64,000 nucleotides of DNA from Oceanirhabdus sp942490885. Its GTDB lineage: Bacteria; Bacillota; Clostridia; Clostridiales; Clostridiaceae. Of the stretch, positions 54,632 to 63,704 are shown piece after piece. A program made the translations under genes and the position numbers. The notes below the pieces were generated by a model. That model was not told the DNA's origin. It saw nothing but the letters and a program-made list of their open reading frames with translations, and did no database searches. Each line of letters begins with the position of its first letter. The first letter of the stretch is position 1. The stretch spans positions 62,001 through 126,000 of the forward strand of contig CALNYT010000002.1 in NCBI GenBank assembly GCA_942490885.1. Direction: 5' to 3'.

Positions 54632-55396
54632 ATGAAAAAATATAGCAATATATTAGGTGTTCTCCTTATTGTATTCATTATGTTCTCATCAATTACTGTC
54701 TTTGGAGAGCCGACTATTCCAAGGAATAGTGAAGAGTTATATGTTTATGACGAGACTAATACTTTGTCTAGAGGAACAAAAAATTATATAGACGCTATTA
54801 ATATGGGATTAAAAAAAACAGGAGCACAAGTTGCAATAGTTGTTATTGACAGTCTTGATGGATATGATATTGAGAGTTATTCAAATACCCTTTTTAGAGA
54901 ATGGGGAATAGGTGATAAAGATAAAAATAATGGAGTGTTATTACTTGTAGCACTTAATGATAGAGAGATGAGAATAGAGGTTGGATATGGTCTTGAAGGT
55001 GCAATCACAGATGGTAAAGCTGGTTCAATAATTAGAAATACAATTGCACCACACTTTAAGAATGAGAATTATGATAAAGGAGTTATTGAAGGTACCAAGG
55101 CTATACTAGCGCTGATACAAAAAGAATACAATATAGTTATTGATGAAAATGTTAACATAGAAAATTATAATTATTCAAGTAACAACTCTTCAAGTAATTC
55201 TAAAGCGTGGATAATAATACTTATTATACTGCTTATATTACCTAGAGGAAGAAGAGGAAGAAAATCTAGAATACCATTCATGTTCCTTGGAAACAATCAC
55301 AATAGTTCAGGTAGTGGTTTCGGAGGAGATTCATCAGGCGGTGGTGGATTCGGTGGAGGAAGTTCCGGAGGTGGAGGCGCTTCAGGGGGATGGTAA
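54632..55396 (+). CDS. TPM-domain (YgcG-like) membrane protein
   Basis: 254 residues. Signal peptide at 1-25 (ILGVLLIVFIMFSSITVFGEP). The TPM domain at about 35-165 has YVYDETNTLSRGTKNYIDAI, VAIVVIDSLDGYDIESYSN, NNGVLLLVALNDREMRIEVGYGLEGAITDGKA, which is the family core. One TM helix is near 193-205 (AWIIILIILLILP). The C-terminus is a Gly/Ser-rich tail (GGGGFGGGSSGGGGASGGW). It is in an operon with lemA. YgcG proteins are thought to act in membrane or envelope upkeep. Confidence 0.9.
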   Translation: MKKYSNILGVLLIVFIMFSSITVFGEPTIPRNSEELYVYDETNTLSRGTKNYIDAINMGLKKTGAQVAIVVIDSLDGYDIESYSNTLFREWGIGDKDKNNGVLLLVALNDREMRIEVGYGLEGAITDGKAGSIIRNTIAPHFKNENYDKGVIEGTKAILALIQKEYNIVIDENVNIENYNYSSNNSSSNSKAWIIILIILLILPRGRRGRKSRIPFMFLGNNHNSSGSGFGGDSSGGGGFGGGSSGGGGASGGW

Positions 55397-55522
55397 TTTG
55401 GTCGTTGAAGACGTTAAGAGTAAAAAGAGAGTATGAACAATACTTATGACATTCAAAAAATTTAATTTTAGTATAGAATGAGGTATAATTACAAGAAGTA
55501 TACTTGAAAGGGGGGAAATAAT

Positions 55523-55705
55523 ATGAGTAAAAAATTGTACAGGCCGAGAGCTGATAGAAAGATAGGAGGGCTATGTTCAGGAATAGGATATTATCTTGAT
55601 GTAGACCCAACAACAATTAGATTAATATGTGTATTATTGACAGTATTCGCTGGCTTGAGTATATGGGTTTATTTAATAGGATGCATAATAGTACCAAATG
55701 AATAA
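55523..55705 (+). CDS. PspC-domain protein
   Basis: 60 residues; AAAGGGGGGAAATAAT precedes the ATG. It is a single PspC domain: LYRPRADRKIGGLCSGIGYYLDVDPTTIRLICVL, then one TM helix LTVFAGLSIWVYLIGCIIVP. Stand-alone PspC proteins are common in Gram-positives and are linked to membrane stress. It lies 126 bases after the TPM gene. Confidence 0.9.
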   Translation: MSKKLYRPRADRKIGGLCSGIGYYLDVDPTTIRLICVLLTVFAGLSIWVYLIGCIIVPNE

Positions 55706-55717
55706 AATCAAAAATAA

Positions 55718-55760
55718 GGAAAATATTGTATGGGGGTCTGACCCCCATACAATATTTTCC
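55718..55760. repeat. 43-base perfect palindrome of the GGGGTC/GACCCC family
   Basis: GGAAAATATTGTATGGGGGTC is followed by a single T and then its exact reverse complement. The GGGGGTC-T-GACCCCC core is that of the palindromes around the RAYT gene at 40349. It sits between the PspC gene and the convergent PQQ-propeller gene, two bases from the latter's stop codon, and could also work as a bidirectional terminator. Confidence 0.85.
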
Positions 55761-55762
55761 TT

Positions 55763-57334
55763 TCAACTTTCAATTTTCAAGAAATAAATATTCCCGTTTC
55801 TTGAAGGAACAACAATTGTATCATTAAATATAGCTGGAGAGGATTCTATATTACCTTCAAGATTTATAGAATCAATAATATCTCCTGTTTTCCCATCTAT
55901 GAGCTGAATATTTCCTATTGAATCACAGTTTATTATATAACCTTGTCCATCCTTACTATAAACAGCAATAGGAGAGGACCATGAATAATATGGGGATTCA
56001 ATACGCCATTTTTCTTGAAATGTTTTCTTATCTAAAGCTATAAGGAGACCTCCATTCATTGTTTTATATCGAGCTATAGAAAAAATAACAGTATCATCAA
56101 GTGCATTTTTACCTATTATGTTTGTTCCCAAGGCACCCCCATTCACTGGGTGAGTTCCCAATATGGAGTATGCTGGAATGATTTTTTGAAGTTCTATAGC
56201 ACCATTGAAACCATTATATTTTCTTATATAGACATTTCCATATGTCCCTTGATGATCAACTTCATTGGCGCAATACAGATAGGGAACATCACCTTCAACA
56301 TCTATTGTTATGGTTGAATCTGTATCATCAAGATTACTATTTACCCATATAGGATACATTGTCCTTAAATCTAAACAAACAATACTTCCGGAGTTATCTG
56401 CAAAATATAAATAGTTTTTAAAGACCGCTGGGGATGATTCTATTCCTTGCCAGAGAATGCTATCTCCAGAATATCTTAGTTTTATAATATCTGGTGTTAT
56501 AGAAATCTTTCCTTGTTTAGAATTATACTTAGTATTTAATTTGATATTATAGAAAAGACCATTCTCACCACATAAGAGAAGCGTATCGTTTTCTTTATCT
56601 AATAAAGGTGAGGAATCAAAAGCACCCCATCCGCGAAAAGCCAGTTTATCGCTACCATTTATAAAAAAAAGTAAAGAGTTATCAATCAAACTATAAATCC
56701 GATACCCAATTTCACCAGTTTCATTTATACCTTGGCCCACATATAAAAGTGGAAATCCCCTCGAATCAATAGATGGAGTGCCTTTGATAGGATTATGGAT
56801 ATTTATTGGATCGCGAGAGTTTTTTCCCGTGTCTAAATCGAAAAAGTAAATATATCCGTCTAAGGATACACATATAACCTCAATAAAGTTTTGAGATTCT
56901 TTGAATTCTGTATAAACATTCATATGCTTTAATGTTGAAGCAGGCCATTGTACAATTAAAGGCTGACCAGTCCAGCCAGCACCACCCCCCCATGTAAGGT
57001 AATTTGTTCTGAATTTGTTGATTACAGATAAAGTCTTAGGTTCTTTCTTAATGTTACCGTAAGATGGAGAAGAACGGTAATTGTCTCCCCTAAATGTTAA
57101 AACTCCTGGTATTTCGGAATAATCATATGTAAAAATATCTGTACCAAAATTGCTATAGTATTGTAATTTTTTATTGTCCTTAAATAATTCTACTTTTATT
57201 TTTTGATTTGAACTATAATCAGGTGATTTAAATGCAATTATATTTTCCAGCAGGGCGAAACATGAATATGTATTAGAAAAACAAATATAAAATAGTGAAC
57301 TAATTAGAACAAAGAATAAGGAAAACTTTTTCAT
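55763..57334 (-). CDS. Secreted PQQ-type beta-propeller repeat protein
   Basis: 523 residues. Signal peptide at 1-27 (FSLFFVLISSLFYICFSNTYSCFA). The rest shows repeated beta-propeller blades of the PQQ type (VICVSLDGYIYFFDLDTGKNSRDPINI; YLYFADNSGSIVCLDLRTMYPIWVNSN; GGLLIALDKKTFQEKWRIESP; GNIQLIDGKTGDIIDSI). LTFRGDNYRSSPSYG and LTWGGGAGWTGQPLIVQW near 80-130 are also seen in Clostridium members. No quinone-enzyme catalytic residues are evident. It is probably an extracellular or wall-bound scaffold or sensor. The role is unknown. Confidence 0.82.
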   Translation of the reverse strand: MKKFSLFFVLISSLFYICFSNTYSCFALLENIIAFKSPDYSSNQKIKVELFKDNKKLQYYSNFGTDIFTYDYSEIPGVLTFRGDNYRSSPSYGNIKKEPKTLSVINKFRTNYLTWGGGAGWTGQPLIVQWPASTLKHMNVYTEFKESQNFIEVICVSLDGYIYFFDLDTGKNSRDPINIHNPIKGTPSIDSRGFPLLYVGQGINETGEIGYRIYSLIDNSLLFFINGSDKLAFRGWGAFDSSPLLDKENDTLLLCGENGLFYNIKLNTKYNSKQGKISITPDIIKLRYSGDSILWQGIESSPAVFKNYLYFADNSGSIVCLDLRTMYPIWVNSNLDDTDSTITIDVEGDVPYLYCANEVDHQGTYGNVYIRKYNGFNGAIELQKIIPAYSILGTHPVNGGALGTNIIGKNALDDTVIFSIARYKTMNGGLLIALDKKTFQEKWRIESPYYSWSSPIAVYSKDGQGYIINCDSIGNIQLIDGKTGDIIDSINLEGNIESSPAIFNDTIVVPSRNGNIYFLKIES

Positions 57335-57411
57335 ATATTGTTACCGTCCTTTTATAAGCCTAATGTAGTGCTTCTATAATTTATATGTAATAACGATATA
57401 TTTATTCATAA

Positions 57412-57643
57412 AATTTAGTTAAACATGGAAATGCTGATTTACTGAAAAGAGTAGAAGAAATATTTATAAAAGAAAATGATCAACAAGATAATAGTGTAAT
57501 TAATCTTAGTGGAAATATTGAATATGAATACGATAATGAAAAATTACACTTGATATATATAAAGGTTGATGGTGTTAGAGTTATTGAATTTACATATGAT
57601 GATAATGGAAATTTGATAGATAATAAGAGAATAACTAAATAGG
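57412..57643 (+). pseudogene. Truncated open frame just upstream of the RHS gene
   Basis: After a stop at 57409 the frame is open for 76 codons and ends TAG at 57641-57643. It reads HGNADLLKRVEEIFIKENDQ and later VIEFTYDDNGNLIDNKR. There is no ATG in frame and no ribosome binding site, so it is a 5'-truncated remnant. Y-D-D-x-G-N-L-I resembles an RHS/YD unit, but the rest is not a classic repeat. It ends 16 bases before the RHS start. Confidence 0.5.
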
Positions 57644-57658
57644 GGGGAACTTAGTGAT

Positions 57659-60600
57659 ATGAATAAGACAAAAAAAAGATGTATTTCATTTTTACTTACC
57701 TTTATCTTGCTCAATAACTATATGTTATTTCCAGCAGCAGCTGAGATTGTTAAAGAAGTAAATTTAAATAGAATAATTAAACAAGATACCATAAATGATG
57801 TTAATTTTAATGAAGAGTTATATGGTGAAATGAATTTTGCTGATTTAAGTGAAAAGGATAAGATTGAACGAGCCTTAAGGTATGCAAAAAAAGAAGGAGC
57901 TTTAGCTGAGAGTCATAAATCAGTAAGAAATGTTGGGTTATTAAAGCTTGATGTCACTACTAATTCAGCCATTAAATTAGAGAATAATGTCACTACAACA
58001 AGTTCAATTTTGTTACCTAATAATCTAAGGGAGCCAATTGTACAAGAAATGCTTGCTAAAGGATTTAGTCAAGAAAAAATCAAAAATGCAATTTTTTTAA
58101 GGAAAGCATTGGGTGTTCCTATAGAATGTTTTTTAGAGGAATATAAAGACTATGTTCATAAGAAGGAAATTGAAAACAGCCAAAGAAAAATATTGAAAAA
58201 TCTATCAAATAAGTATTTGATGGATGAAAATAGTTTTTTATATGTAATGAATATTTTAGAAATGACTATAGAAGAAATATATAAACAGATACAAATACAT
58301 GAAAATGATAGTGAAGCTAAAACTCCAATGTATATGTATGATGGAGAGGCATTAATAATTGTTGATAAAAATGATTATAGTGATAATTATAGTTATGATA
58401 TTAGTAAAACTATTTTAAAATCAACAACTAGAAGTTCAATTTATAGTGATGGTATTTATAGTTTTGCTAATTCCATGGATAACTGTATAACTGTTAATAA
58501 ATATTTTAATCCAGCATTTACGGTAAATGTTAATGATAATGAAAAAGTAAATCCAGCAAATGGTACTCTGATATACGAAAAAGAATTATTTACAGTACCA
58601 GGACGAGATAATCAAGATTTCACTTTAAAGTTAAGGTATAATTCTAGCAGGAATAACATGTATGGACATGCATATGATAATTATTATAAAAATAGTGTTA
58701 GAGGGTTTTCTAATCAAGATTATTTATCGCATGCATTAGGAGCAGGATGGTCTTTTAATTTATCATATATTGAATCTAACCCATGGACTAATGTAAACTT
58801 CACCAATAACTTTGAACTTTTTGCATATAAAGTTGCTAAACCAGAGTGGCTTCATCTTAGTGATGGTAGAGTTTTAGAACTGAAAAGAATTAGTGATAGG
58901 GAGTATGAATTTAAAGATAAGACCATCAAGGATATGAAGTTTGAAGTATGTGATACTATGAAAGAAAAACAAGAGTATTATAATGATCAAGACCCAAAAG
59001 ACTTTCCTGTTAATAAATATATTAAGGGAGAATGGTCTCCTACTCCTACTTTTAAACTTGTTCATAAAAATGGAATTACTGAATATTTCAACTATGATGG
59101 AAAGCTATTAGGTGTATTAGATAGGAATAAAAACGGGTTCAATGTACAGTATGAGAATTTAAAAAATGGTGCAACTGAAATGATATATCCATGTAAAATT
59201 CAAAATTCCTTAGGTGATGAAATAACTATAAAAGTAGGTCCGGGTGGATGGGCAGAGTCAGAAATAACTTGGGCTAATAAGGAAATTAAAGTTAAAAAAG
59301 TTCCTATTAATGATTCAATAGTTGTAGATAGTATATCTATTATTGATAAAAATGATTCAAGCAATAATGAAACAACTCATTTTCAATATTTATGTGATAC
59401 GAGAAGTTTTAATGTTGGTGGAAGTGATGAAGATAATTATTACGCGGTAATGAAGAAAATTATATACCCAACTGGTAAAGTTAGTGAGTATGACTTTGAC
59501 TGTATTGAGATAAACATTGGTAGAGGGTTTATTCCAACATATAAAATATTTGAACAAACATTGAAAGATAATGATAAAGTTTATAGTACAAAACGATATG
59601 AGTACTATGGTTTAAGAACAGATGTAATTGATGCCAATCGAGGTAGAAAGAGTGAGTATTATTATAATAATGATGAAGATATGCTTCTTACTGAAGATAA
59701 GGTATATATAGATAATAACATTTTAAGTGAAGGCAGCTATCAGTATAATCAGGATAAATTAATCACAGGCTCAACAACAGTAAAGTATAATTTGGGAAGT
59801 AGACAAAATAAAGAGTATAGTGAAAGTTACGAGTATGATAGTAAAGGAAATCTTAGTAAGTATGTGAATATTGACAATACAATAGCCACATATAAATATG
59901 AAGATAAATATAGTTTAGTTACATCTGAAGTAATTTCAAGAAAGTCAGATAGTGGATCAGATGTCATCTTGAGTAAGATTGAGTATACAAGAGATGCTAA
60001 AGGGAACATAACTAAAGAAATTGTATTTAATGATGAAGGAAATATTGAAACAAACTATAAACTCAATAGGTATGGAGAAGTACAGGAAGCAGAGATAGTT
60101 AAAAGTGATGGGCAGATTGTAAAACAAAGAAAATCATCAACTAATGGAGACGGTAAAATTGCCACTGGCGTTTACATTATGGGTAGAAGAAAGGAAGAGA
60201 TAATTTATCATAAAGCTGTAGTAGATCATGAAAACAAAGCAAGGGATTATAGCGAAGTTATAGGGTATAACGATAATACTGGAGACATAATTAAATATAG
60301 AGATAAAAACAGAAACATATCACAGTATGAATATGATTATAAATCCAGATTAACAAAGATTATAAACCCAGATAATACAGTAAAACAGTTAAGTTATAAT
60401 GATAAGGTAGTAATAGTAGAAGGTTTAGAAGAAAAAGCTATAACATACGGTCAAGAAAATGGCTCTATAACAATGACAGATGAATTAGGCTATAAAGAAA
60501 GAATCCAGTATGATGCTCTAGGAAATACACTTAAAAAAGAAGCATTCATAAATAATGCATGGGAAACAAAAGAAGAGAATATTTATGACCAATACAAAAG

Positions 60601-63073
60601 ATTAAAAGCAACTAAAGATGCAAATGGAAACACAACAACATATGATTATGACAAACAAGATAGGATAATCAAAATTACAAATCCAGATAGCACAACTATC
60701 AAGTATGCATATGATGATGTGAACTTAACTAAAACAGTAACAAATGAAGAAAACCATAGTGTAACAGAGTTCTATGACATAAAAGGAAATGTTATAAAAC
60801 GTCAAGTAAGCAATGGAAGAGAAACTTTAGAAACAAGATATGAATATGACCACTTAGGAAACTTAATAAAATCTACAGACCCTAAAGGGAACGAAACAAA
60901 GTATGAATACGATAAAATATCAAGGCTAAAGAAAGTTATAGATGCAAAGAATCAAGAAACAGTTTATGACTATGATGAAACATCAAATCACATGGAAACA
61001 AAAATATTAGAATACGATTCATTGGATTTGACAAATCAAAATCGTAAGTTAATAAAAGAATATAAAAAACAAAACAAATACGACCAATTAGGAAGAATTA
61101 TAAAAGGTATAGATGAAGAACTAAAAGAAACCTTATTCAAATATGATGGTAATGGAAACTTACTTTGGATAAAGGATAAAAAAAATCAAGAGCAAAACTT
61201 TGAATATAATAAATTAAATCAATTGGTGAAACACACTCTAAGCCAAAATAAAACAGAATATACTTATAGAGCTGATGGGAAACTAACTGAAGTAAAAGAA
61301 TTCAAAGATAAAGCACTTCCAAATTATAATAAAACAGGATACATTTATTATGGAGATGGTAAGCTTCAAACTGAAGTATTCCCAGATAATAAAAGTATAA
61401 CTTACACATATGATAATAATGGTAATCCACTATCAGTAACAGACGTTTTAGGACAAACAGCAAGTTACACTTATGACTCGAGAAACAGAATAAAAAATGT
61501 AATAAGTGGAAATAAAACATTTATCTATGATTATTATCAAGATGGAATGGTAAAATCAATAACATACCCATCAGCCAATGGACAAGCAATAAAGGCAGAA
61601 TATACCTACGATGTATTTAATAGATTAACAAAAGTACAAAATAAAATAGGAAACAAGATAATATCATCATATGATTACACCCACGACCTAAATGGAAATA
61701 TACAGACCATAGGGGAAACAGGTAAAAATATAAACTATTCCTATGATAAACTAAATAGATTAACAGCTATAGATAGAGTACAAGAAAATCAAAATATAGC
61801 ATATGACTACGATATAAGATCAAACCTAAAATCAGAAACAAGCACAAAACCATTACCAATACAACTTATACCAAGTAATTACCAATGGAATGAACTAAAC
61901 CAATTAACTAAGTTTACTAATAATCACAACCAAGAATATGAGTATAAATATAATTATGAAGGACTAAGAACTCACAAGAAAACTCCAGAAAAAGAAATAA
62001 ATTATTACTACAACAGAGGTAAACAAACAGTATCAGAAATACACTCAGATGGAACAAATGTAAGCATCATATGGTCCAACAAACCACTAGCAAGAATAGT
62101 TAACGGAAAGTACTATTATTATATGTACAACGGACACAATGATGTTGTACAAATGATAGATGAAAATGGTAAAATAGCAAATGAGTATAGCTATGATGAA
62201 TGGGGAAATCAGCTAACTGAGAGAGAAGAAGTAGAAAACCCAATAAGATACACAGGGCAGTACTATGACAAAGAAAGTGGTAACTATTATTTAAGAGCAA
62301 GATATTATAGCCCGGCATTTAAAAGGTTTATAAGTGAAGATACTTATAAGGGAAGCTTAGATAAGCCGTTGAGTTTAAATTTGTATGGATATTGTAGTGG
62401 GAATCCAGTGATGTTATTTGATCCTAGTGGGAATGTTCCTTTATTCTTGATTCCAGTTGTAACATTTGGGGTGACATGGGCTACTGCAATCTTGGCATCT
62501 CCAGATATAAATCAAGATATGAATGATTTAGCTATGAGTATAGCAGAAGGAGATGCATTTGGTATAGTAGCAGATACGGCAGGAATATTAATTCCTGCGG
62601 TACCAGGAAGAGCAGTAAAGGGTGTAGGGGAAGCTGGAACTAAAACAGTCAAATATCTTTGTGAAAAAGTTGATGATGTTTGGGATGGTAGTAAATCTTT
62701 AGCTAAGGGGGCGGATGAAGCTGGAATAGGTCTTTATAAAAATGTAAAAGGACATCACATTCATGCTAAAGCTGCGTTCAAAGGACATGTAAGTTATGAT
62801 ATGAAAAAAGGACTTAGTATAAGTCAAGATTTTATGAAGGGGAAAGGGTGGAGTCATAGTGATATGACCACAAAGCAGAGACAACTCTTTAAAGAATTAT
62901 TTGAAAGTGGAAGAGCAAATACATTAGAAGAACATACAAGAATTGCTATTGAAGCATTACAAGCTGGTGGTGCTACACTGGATGAAGCTACACAACTTGT
63001 CAATAGGTCAATTACTAATCTGATTGAGCAAGGTGTTAATTCACCTACAAGAATACCATGGTATACTAAATAG
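57659..63073 (+). CDS. Secreted RHS-repeat polymorphic toxin with C-terminal candidate nuclease
   Basis: 1804 residues; AGGGGGGAAC precedes the ATG. Signal peptide at 1-29. A helical N-terminal region is followed by DUF6531-like sequence (NPANGTLIYEKELFTVPGRD near 303). YD repeats run from about 660 to 1550 (for example TTYDYDKQDRIIKITNPD). The RHS core ends with YYLRARYYSPAFKRFISEDT and then NLYGYCSGNPVMLFDPSG at 1591. The next 213 residues are the variable tip: a hydrophobic segment, then GHHIHAKAAF near 1698, SHSDMTTKQRQLFKEL and TLEEHTRIAIEALQAGG. The His-rich G-H-H-I-H motif suggests an HNH/EndoVII-like nuclease. It is followed by a likely immunity gene 10 bases away. Confidence 0.88.
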   Translation: MNKTKKRCISFLLTFILLNNYMLFPAAAEIVKEVNLNRIIKQDTINDVNFNEELYGEMNFADLSEKDKIERALRYAKKEGALAESHKSVRNVGLLKLDVTTNSAIKLENNVTTTSSILLPNNLREPIVQEMLAKGFSQEKIKNAIFLRKALGVPIECFLEEYKDYVHKKEIENSQRKILKNLSNKYLMDENSFLYVMNILEMTIEEIYKQIQIHENDSEAKTPMYMYDGEALIIVDKNDYSDNYSYDISKTILKSTTRSSIYSDGIYSFANSMDNCITVNKYFNPAFTVNVNDNEKVNPANGTLIYEKELFTVPGRDNQDFTLKLRYNSSRNNMYGHAYDNYYKNSVRGFSNQDYLSHALGAGWSFNLSYIESNPWTNVNFTNNFELFAYKVAKPEWLHLSDGRVLELKRISDREYEFKDKTIKDMKFEVCDTMKEKQEYYNDQDPKDFPVNKYIKGEWSPTPTFKLVHKNGITEYFNYDGKLLGVLDRNKNGFNVQYENLKNGATEMIYPCKIQNSLGDEITIKVGPGGWAESEITWANKEIKVKKVPINDSIVVDSISIIDKNDSSNNETTHFQYLCDTRSFNVGGSDEDNYYAVMKKIIYPTGKVSEYDFDCIEINIGRGFIPTYKIFEQTLKDNDKVYSTKRYEYYGLRTDVIDANRGRKSEYYYNNDEDMLLTEDKVYIDNNILSEGSYQYNQDKLITGSTTVKYNLGSRQNKEYSESYEYDSKGNLSKYVNIDNTIATYKYEDKYSLVTSEVISRKSDSGSDVILSKIEYTRDAKGNITKEIVFNDEGNIETNYKLNRYGEVQEAEIVKSDGQIVKQRKSSTNGDGKIATGVYIMGRRKEEIIYHKAVVDHENKARDYSEVIGYNDNTGDIIKYRDKNRNISQYEYDYKSRLTKIINPDNTVKQLSYNDKVVIVEGLEEKAITYGQENGSITMTDELGYKERIQYDALGNTLKKEAFINNAWETKEENIYDQYKRLKATKDANGNTTTYDYDKQDRIIKITNPDSTTIKYAYDDVNLTKTVTNEENHSVTEFYDIKGNVIKRQVSNGRETLETRYEYDHLGNLIKSTDPKGNETKYEYDKISRLKKVIDAKNQETVYDYDETSNHMETKILEYDSLDLTNQNRKLIKEYKKQNKYDQLGRIIKGIDEELKETLFKYDGNGNLLWIKDKKNQEQNFEYNKLNQLVKHTLSQNKTEYTYRADGKLTEVKEFKDKALPNYNKTGYIYYGDGKLQTEVFPDNKSITYTYDNNGNPLSVTDVLGQTASYTYDSRNRIKNVISGNKTFIYDYYQDGMVKSITYPSANGQAIKAEYTYDVFNRLTKVQNKIGNKIISSYDYTHDLNGNIQTIGETGKNINYSYDKLNRLTAIDRVQENQNIAYDYDIRSNLKSETSTKPLPIQLIPSNYQWNELNQLTKFTNNHNQEYEYKYNYEGLRTHKKTPEKEINYYYNRGKQTVSEIHSDGTNVSIIWSNKPLARIVNGKYYYYMYNGHNDVVQMIDENGKIANEYSYDEWGNQLTEREEVENPIRYTGQYYDKESGNYYLRARYYSPAFKRFISEDTYKGSLDKPLSLNLYGYCSGNPVMLFDPSGNVPLFLIPVVTFGVTWATAILASPDINQDMNDLAMSIAEGDAFGIVADTAGILIPAVPGRAVKGVGEAGTKTVKYLCEKVDDVWDGSKSLAKGADEAGIGLYKNVKGHHIHAKAAFKGHVSYDMKKGLSISQDFMKGKGWSHSDMTTKQRQLFKELFESGRANTLEEHTRIAIEALQAGGATLDEATQLVNRSITNLIEQGVNSPTRIPWYTK

Positions 63074-63083
63074 GAGGTTTGTT

Positions 63084-63455
63084 ATGGAAAAAAATTCGTT
63101 AGACGTACTAGGTCAATCTTTAATGAAGTATGTAAGAGATGAAACTATTTCGACTTGGGATAGAATGATAGATGGAAAGATGAAAGGATTAACAGCACAA
63201 AAAGTAAAAGAAAAGGTCTCTGGTCTTAGTGAAGAACAATTAGAAATTTTAAAATGGATTATTCCTAAAATTGTAGACCAAGGTCTTCATAATGTAATGG
63301 TAATGTTTGAAGAATGTGAAGAATTATTTCTAGGAGTAAATCGAGATAGTGAAGAAATGGAAGATATTAAAGAAGAAAGTGATGGATTAGCAGGTGAATT
63401 GTATACTGAGGATGGGTGGATTACACGATTCAGTAATGAAAGATATGATGAGTAA
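63084..63455 (+). CDS. Probable immunity protein for the RHS toxin
   Basis: 123 residues from the ATG at 63084; AGGAGG overlaps the toxin stop region and is eight bases from the ATG. A longer frame starting inside the toxin gene is less likely. The protein is small, acidic and helical (SLMKYVRDETISTWDRMIDGK; VKEKVSGLSEEQLEILKWIIPKIVDQG; FEECEELFLGVNRDSEEMED), as many immunity proteins are. I do not recognise a named family. The role rests on its position directly after the toxin tip. Confidence 0.65.
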   Translation: MEKNSLDVLGQSLMKYVRDETISTWDRMIDGKMKGLTAQKVKEKVSGLSEEQLEILKWIIPKIVDQGLHNVMVMFEECEELFLGVNRDSEEMEDIKEESDGLAGELYTEDGWITRFSNERYDE

Positions 63456-63634
63456 GTTTAAGACCATAAATAGTAAGTGTTTTGTTAACTAACTACAAAA
63501 ATATATTTAAACTTAATTCATAAAACAAGGAAATAAAGATAAAGACAAAAGAATAAGTTGTTGCATGTCTTTTGAAAAATGACATAAACTAAAACTAACT
63601 GCATAAACTAAATTCTGCAGTGAGCTGAGATTAA

Positions 63635-63673
63635 GGCTAACATGGGAATAAAATTCCTGTGTTAGTCTTTTTC
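63635..63673 (+). terminator. Intrinsic terminator after the toxin-immunity unit
   Basis: GGCTAACATGGGAA pairs with TTCCTGTGTTAGTC (two mismatches or wobbles), followed by TTTTTC. It separates the RHS unit from the recombinase gene. Confidence 0.75.
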
Positions 63674-63704
63674 TATGCCCCAAAACTGAAAGGAGAATAA
63701 TACA

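Noticed and set aside
63024..63083. Upstream extension of the immunity ORF into the toxin gene
   Set aside because: The ribosome binding site at 63072-63077 decides for the ATG at 63084; the upstream part overlaps the toxin coding frame.
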